NCBI GenBank assembly: GCA_035495555.1
Contig: DATJFQ010000037.1
Coordinates: 1 to 64,000 of the forward strand
Direction: 5' to 3'
Origin: DATJFQ01 sp035495555
GTDB lineage: Bacteria; Acidobacteriota; Vicinamibacteria; Vicinamibacterales; 2-12-FULL-66-21
Length of the DNA: 64,000 bases
The position numbers and the translations under genes were made by a program. Below are positions 56,565-64,000 of this stretch, in pieces. Below the pieces are notes generated by a model, which did not search any database, had not been told where the DNA came from, and saw only the letters and a list, made by a program, of their open reading frames with translations. The number at the start of each line of letters is the position of its first letter. Position 1 is the first letter of the stretch.

Positions 56565-56592
56565 GAGGCGTGAGGGGCGAGGCCGGAGGAGC
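56565..56592. repeat. GAGG heptamer array, four perfect units, supplying the selD ribosome-binding site
   Basis: Four consecutive 7-bp units: GAGGCGT, GAGGGGC, GAGGCCG, GAGGAGC. The last two contain GGAGGAG (56585-56591), the Shine-Dalgarno for the selD ATG at 56596. Same family as 9325 and 50480. Confidence 0.8.
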
Positions 56593-56595
56593 GAA

Positions 56596-57630
56596 ATGAA
56601 GAAACGACTGACTGATTATTCGCACTGCGCTGGTTGAGCGAGCAAACTCGCCGCAGGCGAGCTCGCCCAGGTGCTGGGTGGCATGCCCGTGTCGACGGAT
56701 GCGCGGGTCCTCGTCGATTGGCGGACCGCGGACGATGCGGGTGTGTACAAGCTGGATGAGACGCGCGCGATCGTGCAGACGGTCGACTTCTTTACGCCGA
56801 TCGTGGACGACCCGTTCGTCTACGGGCGGATCGCCGCAGCGAACGCGCTATCGGATGTCTACGCGATGGGCGGCCGGCCGCTGACGGCGCTCGCGATCGC
56901 GGGATTTCCCAAAGACGCTGACCGGGCGATTCTGACGGACATCTTCCGCGGTGGCCTCTCGGCGCTCACCGAAGCGGGCGTGGCGCTGCTCGGGGGCCAT
57001 ACGGTCCAGGACCAGGAGATCAAATTCGGGTATGCCATCACCGGAGAGGTCGACCCCGCCTCTATCTGGACGAACGCCGGCGCGCGAGTCGGCGATCGTT
57101 TGATTCTCACGAAGCCAATCGGAACGGGCGTCGTGAGCACGGCGATCAAAGCCGGTCACGCTTCCGAAGACGTGGTGCAGGCAGCGATCGCATCCATGAC
57201 GCAGCTAAATGCCTCCGCCTCGTCCTCCATTCGCGAGGCAGGCATCGAAGTGCACGCCTGTACGGACATCACCGGCTTTGGCATTATTGGTCATTCGACA
57301 GAAATGGCGATAGCGAGTGGCTGCACGGTAGTGCTTCAAGTCGACGCCGTTCCACTACTGCCGGGGGCCCTTGATCTGGTCGCGCAGCATACGCCAGGAG
57401 GCGGACGGACGAATCGCGAGTACTTCGAACATTCTGCCGATGTTGCGAACCACCTGAAGGATGATCGTCTGCAGCTCCTCTTCGACCCGCAGACCTCCGG
57501 AGGGCTGTTATTCGCGGTTCCGGACGCCGCTGCGGCTGCCGCGCTCGAGGCGCTGCGGGCCGCGGCAGTGGGGGGATGGCTGGTCGGCTCGGTCGAACCC
57601 CGATCGACGGTTGCCGTAAGCCTCCGCTGA
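56596..57630 (+). CDS. selD: Selenide, water dikinase SelD, itself a selenoprotein (UGA read as Sec14)
   Basis: 344 residues if the in-frame TGA at 56635-56637 is read as selenocysteine. It starts at ATG 56596 with GGAGGAG five bases upstream, and reads KKRLTDYSHCAGU, then ASKLAAGELAQVLGG. In SelD the residue after AG is the catalytic Cys or Sec, so the UGA stands at the active-site position. The rest is a full SelD: VDFFTPIVDDPFVYGRIAAA, AMGGRPLTALAIAGFP, HTVQDQEIKFGYAITGEVDP and LLFDPQTSGGLL. It makes selenophosphate from selenide and ATP. A gene call starting at the later ATG 56671 would lack the active site. It lies 22 bases before the atp genes. Confidence 0.93.
56638..56666 (+). promoter_or_regulatory. 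Bacterial SECIS-type hairpin directly after the Sec UGA
   Basis: Immediately after the UGA: GCGAG (56638-56642), CAAA bulge, CTCGCC (56647-56652), loop GCA, GGCGAG (56656-56661), CTCGC (56662-56666). Both stems pair perfectly, giving 11 base pairs with a one-sided four-base bulge and the apical loop 16-18 bases after the UGA, within the window used by SelB for bacterial SECIS elements. Confidence 0.8.
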
Positions 57631-57652
57631 ATGGTATAAATTTTCGTTTACC

Positions 57653-58078
57653 TTGCTACCGAATCTCTCAATCATCTGGGTCATCGTCGCCGTGCTGGTG
57701 CTCACGGTCGTCCTCGACCGTCTGCTGCTGCGGCCGGTGCTCGACGTCATCCGGCGGCGCGAACAGGCTATCGATTCGGCCCGCGACCTCGCTCGACAAT
57801 CTGCTGCGCAGGCCCAGCAGGCGGCGGCCGAGTTCGAGCAGCGCACGTCGGCGGCCCGTGCGGAGTTGTACCGGCAGATGGACGACATGCGGCGCGCCGC
57901 GCTTGGCCGCCGCGCGGAGATCGTGGAACAGACGCGATCGGAAGCCGACGCCCAGATCGCGGCCGCAGCCCGGCGCCTGGAGGAAGAGGCGGCGGAGGCG
58001 AAGCGGACCCTCAGCGCGGAATCGGAAACGCTCGGCGCGGCGATTGCCGAACGCATCCTGGGGCGGCGCGCCTCGTAA
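57653..58078 (+). CDS. atpF: ATP synthase F0 b-type subunit (first copy)
   Basis: 141 residues: one N-terminal membrane helix (LSIIWVIVAVLVLTVVLDRLLL) and then a long charged, Ala-rich coiled coil, the stator b/b' pattern. The start is TTG at 57653; no ATG is available in frame nearby. It lies between selD and a second b-type gene. Which of the two is b and which b' cannot be settled from sequence. Confidence 0.82.
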   Translation: MLPNLSIIWVIVAVLVLTVVLDRLLLRPVLDVIRRREQAIDSARDLARQSAAQAQQAAAEFEQRTSAARAELYRQMDDMRRAALGRRAEIVEQTRSEADAQIAAAARRLEEEAAEAKRTLSAESETLGAAIAERILGRRAS

Positions 58079-58099
58079 GCGCGCTCCCGACCACTCCCC

Positions 58100-58744
58100 A
58101 TGACACTGACGAAATACTTCCGCATCACTCTCGCCGCGCTCGTGCTCGCGTGCAGCCTGCCCTCGATGCGGCCGGTCTTCGCGCAGGAAGCCGCACCCCA
58201 CGTCCAGGTGTCGCCGCAGCAGGCCGCCCGGGAAGCCCAACACGGCGAAGAGGCTGCCGGCGGTGGATGGATGCCGGTGATTGCGAAGGCCTTCAACTTC
58301 GCGATCCTCGCGGGCGTGCTCGTCTACTTCCTCAAAGCGCCGCTGCTCGCGTACCTGGACAGCCGTATCACCAGAGTGCGTGAAGATCTGGTGACGGCAG
58401 CGGAAACGCGGGAGGCGGCCTCACGTCAGCTCGCGGAGATCGACGCCAGGCTGAAGCAGCTTCCGGCCGAAATCGAACATCTCGAGGCGCGCGGCGCCGA
58501 GGATCTGGCGGCCGAGCGCGCGCGTATCGAAGCGGCGGCCGAAGCGGAGCGGCGGCGACTGCTCGAACATACGCGCCGGGAAATCGACATGCGCGTGCAG
58601 GTCGCGCGGCGCGAGCTGGTCGAGCACGCCGCGACGCTCGCCGTGCAGGTCGCCTCGTCTCGCATAGAACAGACAATCACGGCCGACGACCAGGCGCGCC
58701 TCGTCGATCGCTATGCCGCACAACTCGGCGGAGGGACGCGATGA
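58100..58744 (+). CDS. atpF: ATP synthase F0 b-type subunit (second copy, with signal-like N-terminus)
   Basis: 214 residues. The first 29 residues look like a cleavable signal peptide (RITLAALVLACSLPSMRPVFAQ with an AxA-like VFA site). A short spacer with His/Glu leads to the membrane helix AFNFAILAGVLVYFLKAPLL and a coiled coil to the end. Signal-like extensions on AtpF are known in some delta-proteobacterial and related lineages. It overlaps atpH (ATGA at 58741). Confidence 0.85.
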   Translation: MTLTKYFRITLAALVLACSLPSMRPVFAQEAAPHVQVSPQQAAREAQHGEEAAGGGWMPVIAKAFNFAILAGVLVYFLKAPLLAYLDSRITRVREDLVTAAETREAASRQLAEIDARLKQLPAEIEHLEARGAEDLAAERARIEAAAEAERRRLLEHTRREIDMRVQVARRELVEHAATLAVQVASSRIEQTITADDQARLVDRYAAQLGGGTR

Positions 58745-59292
58745 CGTCACGGGCTGCCGCGCGGCGTTACGCCCGTGCGCTCTTCGACGTCGTCCTTGCC
58801 GAGGGCAGCATCGAACGTGCGCAGGCGGAGCTGCAGTCCTTCGCGGACCTCGTGGCGGGCAGCGACGCGTTGACCAACGTTTTCGCAAACCCGGCGATCC
58901 CCGCCGCGCGCAAGCGCGGAGTCGTGGCGGCGCTGCTCCAACGCACCGGGATGCCGGCCGGGCCCGTCTCGAAACTGGTCCAGCTGCTCGCCGACCGCGA
59001 CCGCCTGGTCATCCTGCCCGAGGTCGCGCGCGCGTATCGCGAGCGCGTGATGGACCACCAGAACATCGTGCGCGGCGACGTCATCACGGCGGCGCCGCTC
59101 GCATCAGAGGCGCTGAAGCGGATCGAGGAGGGGCTCGCGCAGGCGACGGGCCGACGCGTGATGCTCGACGCGCGGGTCGATCCCTCGATCATCGGCGGTG
59201 CCATCACACGGATCGGCAGCACCGTCTACGACGGCAGCGTAACGACGCAGTTGCAGAAGATGAAACAGGCGCTCGTCGAACGGAATCAATAA
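58741..59292 (+). CDS. atpH: ATP synthase F1 delta subunit
   Basis: 183 residues. It starts with the typical RAAARRYARALFDVVLAEGS and ends with GGAITRIGSTVYDGSVTTQL, the conserved C-terminal OSCP/delta motif. It links the b stator to the top of the alpha-beta hexamer. It overlaps the preceding b gene by four bases and precedes atpA by 15 bases. Confidence 0.95.
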   Translation: MTSRAAARRYARALFDVVLAEGSIERAQAELQSFADLVAGSDALTNVFANPAIPAARKRGVVAALLQRTGMPAGPVSKLVQLLADRDRLVILPEVARAYRERVMDHQNIVRGDVITAAPLASEALKRIEEGLAQATGRRVMLDARVDPSIIGGAITRIGSTVYDGSVTTQLQKMKQALVERNQ

Positions 59293-59307
59293 CAATCGGG
59301 ACCACGC

Positions 59308-60837
<1,530 letters not shown>

Positions 60838-60944
60838 CAACTACGCAACCTCACAACTTCCAACTGCGCAAGAAGCGCCGCTTGGGAGTTGTCGCCTCGT
60901 GCAGTTGGTAGTTGTGCAGTTTGAGTAGTTGACGCGAATCAACC
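60838..60944. repeat. Family-A intergenic element between atpA and atpG
   Basis: Left arm words begin at the base after the atpA stop: AACTACGC, AACCTCAC, AACTTCC, AACTGCGC. The complemented right arm reads AACTACTC, AAACTGCAC, AACTACC, AACTGCAC, unit for unit the same order, so a hairpin of about 30 bp is possible. The loop holds the conserved core TTGGGAGTT to CAGTTGG (60882-60908). The element occupies practically the whole 107-base gap. Confidence 0.88.
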
Positions 60945-61847
60945 ATGCCCTCGCTGTTAGACATCCGACGCCGCATACGGGCCGTCAAATCGACCCAGCA
61001 GATCACCAAGGCCATGAAGATGGTCGCGGCGTCGAGGCTGCGTCGCGCCCAGGAGCGGATCCAGCATGCGCGGCCGTTTGCGACCGAGATGCTGCGGGTG
61101 CTGAACAGCCTCGCGATGCGCGTCGACCCGTCGTCGCATCCGCTGCTCGACGAGCGGAAGACGCGAAAGGCGAACGGAAAATCGCTGCTGTTCGTGATTA
61201 CGGCCGATCGTGGTCTTGCGGGCAGCTTCAACGCGAACGCGATCAAGGCGGCGAGCACGTTCATCATCGAGGATCCGGCGCGCGAGGTCGCGCTCGGACT
61301 GATCGGCCGCCGCGGCCGCGATTTCTTCGCACGCCGCGGGTTCGAGGTGCGGTACGAGCAGGTCAACCTGTTTCAGGCGCTCCAGTACTCGCACGCCTGC
61401 GACATCGCGCGCGAGGCGATGACCTCGTTCACCGACGGCGCGGTGGACAGCGTCTACTTGATCTACAACGAGTTCCGCTCCGTGATGCAGCAGCGGATCG
61501 TCGTCGAGCGCCTGCTGCCGATTCCGAGACTGGACATCGAGCCGGTGTCGCCGAAGCCCGGCAGCGAAGGCGCGGGCGCAGCGGGACCACAAATCGACTA
61601 TCTGTACGAGCCGACGCCTGAGGAGCTGTTCAAGACGCTCATTCCGCGCCACGTGGAAGTGCAGGTCTTCCGCGCGCTGCTCGAATCGAACGCCGCCTTC
61701 TACGCCGCGCAGATGACGGCAATGGATTCGGCTTCACGAAATGCGGCCGAGATGATCGATCAGTTGACGTTGTACATGAACAAGGTGCGGCAGGCTGCTA
61801 TCACGCGGGAAATCATCGAGGTCGTCAGCGGCGCCGAAGCTTTATAG
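60945..61847 (+). CDS. atpG: ATP synthase F1 gamma subunit
   Basis: 300 residues. The N-terminal LDIRRRIRAVKSTQQITKAM and the C-terminal MTAMDSASRNAAEMI with NKVRQAAITREIIEVVSGAE are the conserved rotor helices of the gamma shaft. An internal segment around residue 205 (SPKPGSEGAGAAGPQIDYLY) looks like a small insertion. It is flanked on both sides by family-A elements. Confidence 0.97.
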   Translation: MPSLLDIRRRIRAVKSTQQITKAMKMVAASRLRRAQERIQHARPFATEMLRVLNSLAMRVDPSSHPLLDERKTRKANGKSLLFVITADRGLAGSFNANAIKAASTFIIEDPAREVALGLIGRRGRDFFARRGFEVRYEQVNLFQALQYSHACDIAREAMTSFTDGAVDSVYLIYNEFRSVMQQRIVVERLLPIPRLDIEPVSPKPGSEGAGAAGPQIDYLYEPTPEELFKTLIPRHVEVQVFRALLESNAAFYAAQMTAMDSASRNAAEMIDQLTLYMNKVRQAAITREIIEVVSGAEAL

Positions 61848-61858
61848 AAAGATCAGAT

Positions 61859-61963
61859 CGACTACACAACTACGCAATTCAAGGCGCTCAGCGTTCGCGG
61901 CGGCTGGCTTGTTGGGAGCTTTCGTCTTGTGTGTAGTTGGTAGTTGTGAACTTGTGTAGTTAA
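61859..61963. repeat. Family-A intergenic element between atpG and atpD
   Basis: Left arm: ACTACACAACTACGC, starting about 12 bases after the atpG stop. Right arm complemented: AACTACAC, AAGTTCAC, AACTACC, AACTACAC. The core TTGGGAGCTTTCGTC to TAGTTGG lies at 61912-61940 and matches that of the atpA-atpG element with small changes. The GC-rich loop 61880-61905 has no coding capacity. Confidence 0.82.
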
Positions 61964-61977
61964 TGCGATTGATCATT

Positions 61978-63444
61978 ATGGCAACAGCGACAGAAACAGC
62001 AGCAGCCCAGAAAATCGGCAAAGTCGTCCAGGTCATTGGCCCCGTGGTCGACGTGGAGTTCGAAGGCGGCCACCTGCCGGAGATCTACCATGCGATCCGG
62101 ATCAAGTCGGACGACACCACCGAGGGGCAGGCACTCGACGTCATCTGCGAGGTCGAGCAGCACCTCGGCGAGAACCGCGTTCGCACGGTCGCGATGAAGC
62201 CCACCGACGGCATGCGCCGTGGCATGCAGGCGGTCGACACGGGCGCGCCGATCTCGATGCCCGTCGGTACCGCGACGCTCGGCCGGGTCATGAACGTGCT
62301 GGGTGAACCCGTCGACTTCCCCGATCGTCCGATCGAAGCCGCCGAGCACTGGTCCATCCATCGGCACGCGCCGTCGCTCGAGGATCAATCGACCGAGCTG
62401 CAGATGTTCGAAACGGGCATCAAGGTCGTCGATTTGCTCGAACCGTACTTGCGCGGCGGCAAGATCGGGCTGTTCGGCGGCGCGGGCGTCGGCAAGACCG
62501 TCATCATCCAGGAACTCATTCACAACGTCGCGATGAAACACGGCGGCGTGTCGGTCTTCGCCGGGGTCGGCGAGCGCACGCGCGAAGGCAACGACCTCTG
62601 GATCGAATTCCAGGAGTCGGGCGTCATCAACATGCAGGACCTCACGAAGTCCCGCGCCGCGCTCGTCTACGGCCAGATGACGGAACCGCCGGGTGCGCGG
62701 CTGCGCGTCGCGCTCAGCGGCCTCACCGTCGCGGAGTACTTCCGGGACGCGGAGAACAAGGACGTCCTTCTCTTCATCGACAACATCTTCCGCTTCACGC
62801 AGGCGGGATCCGAAGTCTCCGCGCTGCTCGGGCGCATGCCGAGCGCGGTCGGCTATCAGCCGACGCTGCTGACGGAGATGGGCGAGCTGCAGGAGCGGAT
62901 CACGTCCACGAAGAAGGGCTCCATCACGTCGGTGCAGGCGATCTACGTGCCGGCAGACGACTACACGGACCCGGCGCCGGCGACGACCTTCGCACACCTC
63001 GACGCGACGACGAACCTGTCGCGCGCCATCGTCGAGCTGGGCATCTACCCCGCCGTCGATCCGCTGGCGTCCACGTCGCGCATTCTCGACCCGCGCATCA
63101 TCGGCGACGAGCACTACCAGGTCGCGCGCGCGGTCAAGCAGGTGCTGCAGCGCTACAAGGACCTGCAGGACATCATCGCGATCCTCGGCATCGACGAACT
63201 GTCCGAAGAGGACAAGCTCACGGTCGCGCGCGCGCGCAAGATCCAGAAGTTCCTGTCGCAGCCGTTCTTCGTCGCCGAGCAGTTCACGGGCCTGTCGGGC
63301 AAGTACGTGCCGATCGCGGACACGGTCAAGAGCTTCAAGGAACTGGTCGAAGGAAAGCACGACGCGGTGCCGGAGCAGGCGTTTTACATGGTGGGCACCA
63401 TCAACGAGGCGCTCGAAAAAGCCGAGAAGATGGCGAAGGCCTGA
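61978..63444 (+). CDS. atpD: ATP synthase F1 beta subunit
   Basis: 488 residues from ATG 61978 (MATATETAAAQKIGKVVQVI). Catalytic P-loop GGAGVGKTVIIQELI near residue 160, GERTREGNDLW with the catalytic Glu, and LFIDNIFRFTQAGSEVSALL. An in-frame ATG at 61963 would add five residues but lies in the repeat; neither start has a Shine-Dalgarno. The stop is followed by the GAACCC word array. Confidence 0.97.
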   Translation: MATATETAAAQKIGKVVQVIGPVVDVEFEGGHLPEIYHAIRIKSDDTTEGQALDVICEVEQHLGENRVRTVAMKPTDGMRRGMQAVDTGAPISMPVGTATLGRVMNVLGEPVDFPDRPIEAAEHWSIHRHAPSLEDQSTELQMFETGIKVVDLLEPYLRGGKIGLFGGAGVGKTVIIQELIHNVAMKHGGVSVFAGVGERTREGNDLWIEFQESGVINMQDLTKSRAALVYGQMTEPPGARLRVALSGLTVAEYFRDAENKDVLLFIDNIFRFTQAGSEVSALLGRMPSAVGYQPTLLTEMGELQERITSTKKGSITSVQAIYVPADDYTDPAPATTFAHLDATTNLSRAIVELGIYPAVDPLASTSRILDPRIIGDEHYQVARAVKQVLQRYKDLQDIIAILGIDELSEEDKLTVARARKIQKFLSQPFFVAEQFTGLSGKYVPIADTVKSFKELVEGKHDAVPEQAFYMVGTINEALEKAEKMAKA

Positions 63445-63448
63445 GATC

Positions 63449-63620
63449 GGGTTCTGGGGTTCTTGGGTTCTCGGGGTTGGGTTCTTGGTTCTCAGGTTGG
63501 AGAGGCTTGTGATCTGAAACGCGGAGAACCAGAGAACCAGAGAACCCAAACCCGGGAACCAAAACCCGAGAACCCTGGAACCGAGAACCCAACCCTGAGA
63601 ACCCCAGAACGCGAGAACCC
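63449..63620. repeat. Inverted GGGTTCT / AGAACCC word array between atpD and atpC
   Basis: Left half (63449-63502) is made of GGGTTCT, GGGGTTCT, TGGTTCTC words; after a 20-base spacer the right half (63524-63620) has AGAACCAG, GAGAACCC, GGAACCAA words, the inverse complement. Word length varies between 7 and 10 bases, so the period is looser than in the CATCG or GAGG arrays. It almost fills the 179-base gap; the last GAGAACCC stands three bases before the atpC start. Confidence 0.88.
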
Positions 63621-63623
63621 GAA

Positions 63624-64000
63624 ATGGCCCTCCCCACCAGCATCGATTTGCAAATCGTGACCCCCGACAAGATGCTCGTCCACGAGAGGGTGGACGAGGT
63701 CGAGATCCCGGGCAGCGAGGGGTACTTCGGCGTCCTGCCGGGGCACACGCCGCTGCTGGCGTCGCTCGCCGTCGGGGAACTCTGGTACCGCAAGGGGCAG
63801 GAGAAGACGTTCCTGTCGATCGCGTTCGGGTTCGCGGAGGTGCTGCCGGAACGCGTCACGATCCTCGCGCAGCTTGCGGAAACAGCGGAAGAGATCGACG
63901 TGGCCCGCGCGGAAGAGGCCAGAAAGCGTGCGGAAGCGCGACTCTCGCAGCCGAAGGCCGAGATCGATTACGAGCGCGCCCGCGTCGCCCTGATGAAATC
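63624..64000 (+). CDS. atpC: ATP synthase F1 epsilon subunit (3' end cut by window edge)
   Basis: At least 125 residues from ATG 63624: LPTSIDLQIVTPDKMLVHER, then IPGSEGYFGVLPGHTPLLAS, the typical N-terminal beta-sandwich of epsilon, followed by the start of the helical C-terminal domain (EIDVARAEEARKRAEARL). The frame is still open at 64000. Genes for subunits a and c are not in the window; they must lie elsewhere. Confidence 0.95.
   Translation, partial: MALPTSIDLQIVTPDKMLVHERVDEVEIPGSEGYFGVLPGHTPLLASLAVGELWYRKGQEKTFLSIAFGFAEVLPERVTILAQLAETAEEIDVARAEEARKRAEARLSQPKAEIDYERARVALMK

Noticed and set aside
56635..56637. Sequencing error or disabling nonsense mutation in selD
   Set aside because: The codon falls exactly at the catalytic Cys/Sec position and is followed by a well-paired hairpin, which is the pattern of genuine Sec insertion.

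Overview
The window is about 64 kb of very GC-rich, densely coded bacterial chromosome with an outer membrane-type (diderm) gene content: a YidC with a large periplasmic domain, an exported Asp-box beta-propeller protein and a CheA-type chemosensory cluster. The combination of a selenocysteine-containing SelD, an F0 b subunit with a signal-peptide-like N-terminus, DUF885 and BNR proteins and heavy GC bias suggests Acidobacteriota, possibly Vicinamibacteria. That assignment is inference; there is no rRNA in the window.

Layout. 1-5.0 kb: two amino-acid/dicarboxylate transporters on the minus strand and a divergent ClC chloride transporter with CBS domains. 5.0-9.3 kb: a small methyltransferase gene, tRNA-Ser(UGA) and an exported Asp-box propeller protein. 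9.5-21.6 kb: a ten-gene, translationally coupled chemosensory operon (cheY, cheA, cheW, soluble MCP, PAS-HEAT protein, cheR, cheB, second cheY, cheC, PAS histidine kinase with a degenerate receiver). 21.7-31.1 kb: housekeeping genes serS, galU, fmdB-like, a DUF885 gene, rsmI, a Lys/Arg-rich TPR protein, glmU and glmS. 31.2-37 kb: a YtrA-like GntR regulator with a slipin gene, then leuA / lysR / leuD-leuC. 37-54 kb: pcrA, then gyrA-gyrB-dnaN-dnaA on the minus strand facing rpmH-rnpA-yidD-yidC-jag-mnmE-mnmG-rsmG on the plus strand. This is the chromosomal origin, with DnaA-box-like sites on both sides of dnaA. 54.7-57.6 kb: parS, parA, parB and selD. 57.6-64 kb: ATP synthase genes for two b-type subunits, delta, alpha, gamma, beta and epsilon (epsilon cut by the window end).

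Two things stand out. First, selD is read through an in-frame UGA at 56635-56637 (residue 14, motif SHCAGU), followed at once by a hairpin that fits a bacterial SECIS. A standard gene call loses the catalytic N-terminus. Second, most of the longer intergenic gaps are filled by arrays of degenerate short words, several of them strict 7-bp periods with about five constant and two variable bases. They often occur as an inverted pair forming a long hairpin and start a few bases after a stop codon. At least five word families occur here. One family has a conserved core in three gaps, two of them inside the ATP synthase operon. Another family, as an inverted pair, brackets a decayed four-helix-bundle (23S rRNA intervening-sequence protein type) reading frame. 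I know of no description of this architecture in such organisms; the nearest analogue I know is the heptanucleotide STRR repeats of heterocystous cyanobacteria.
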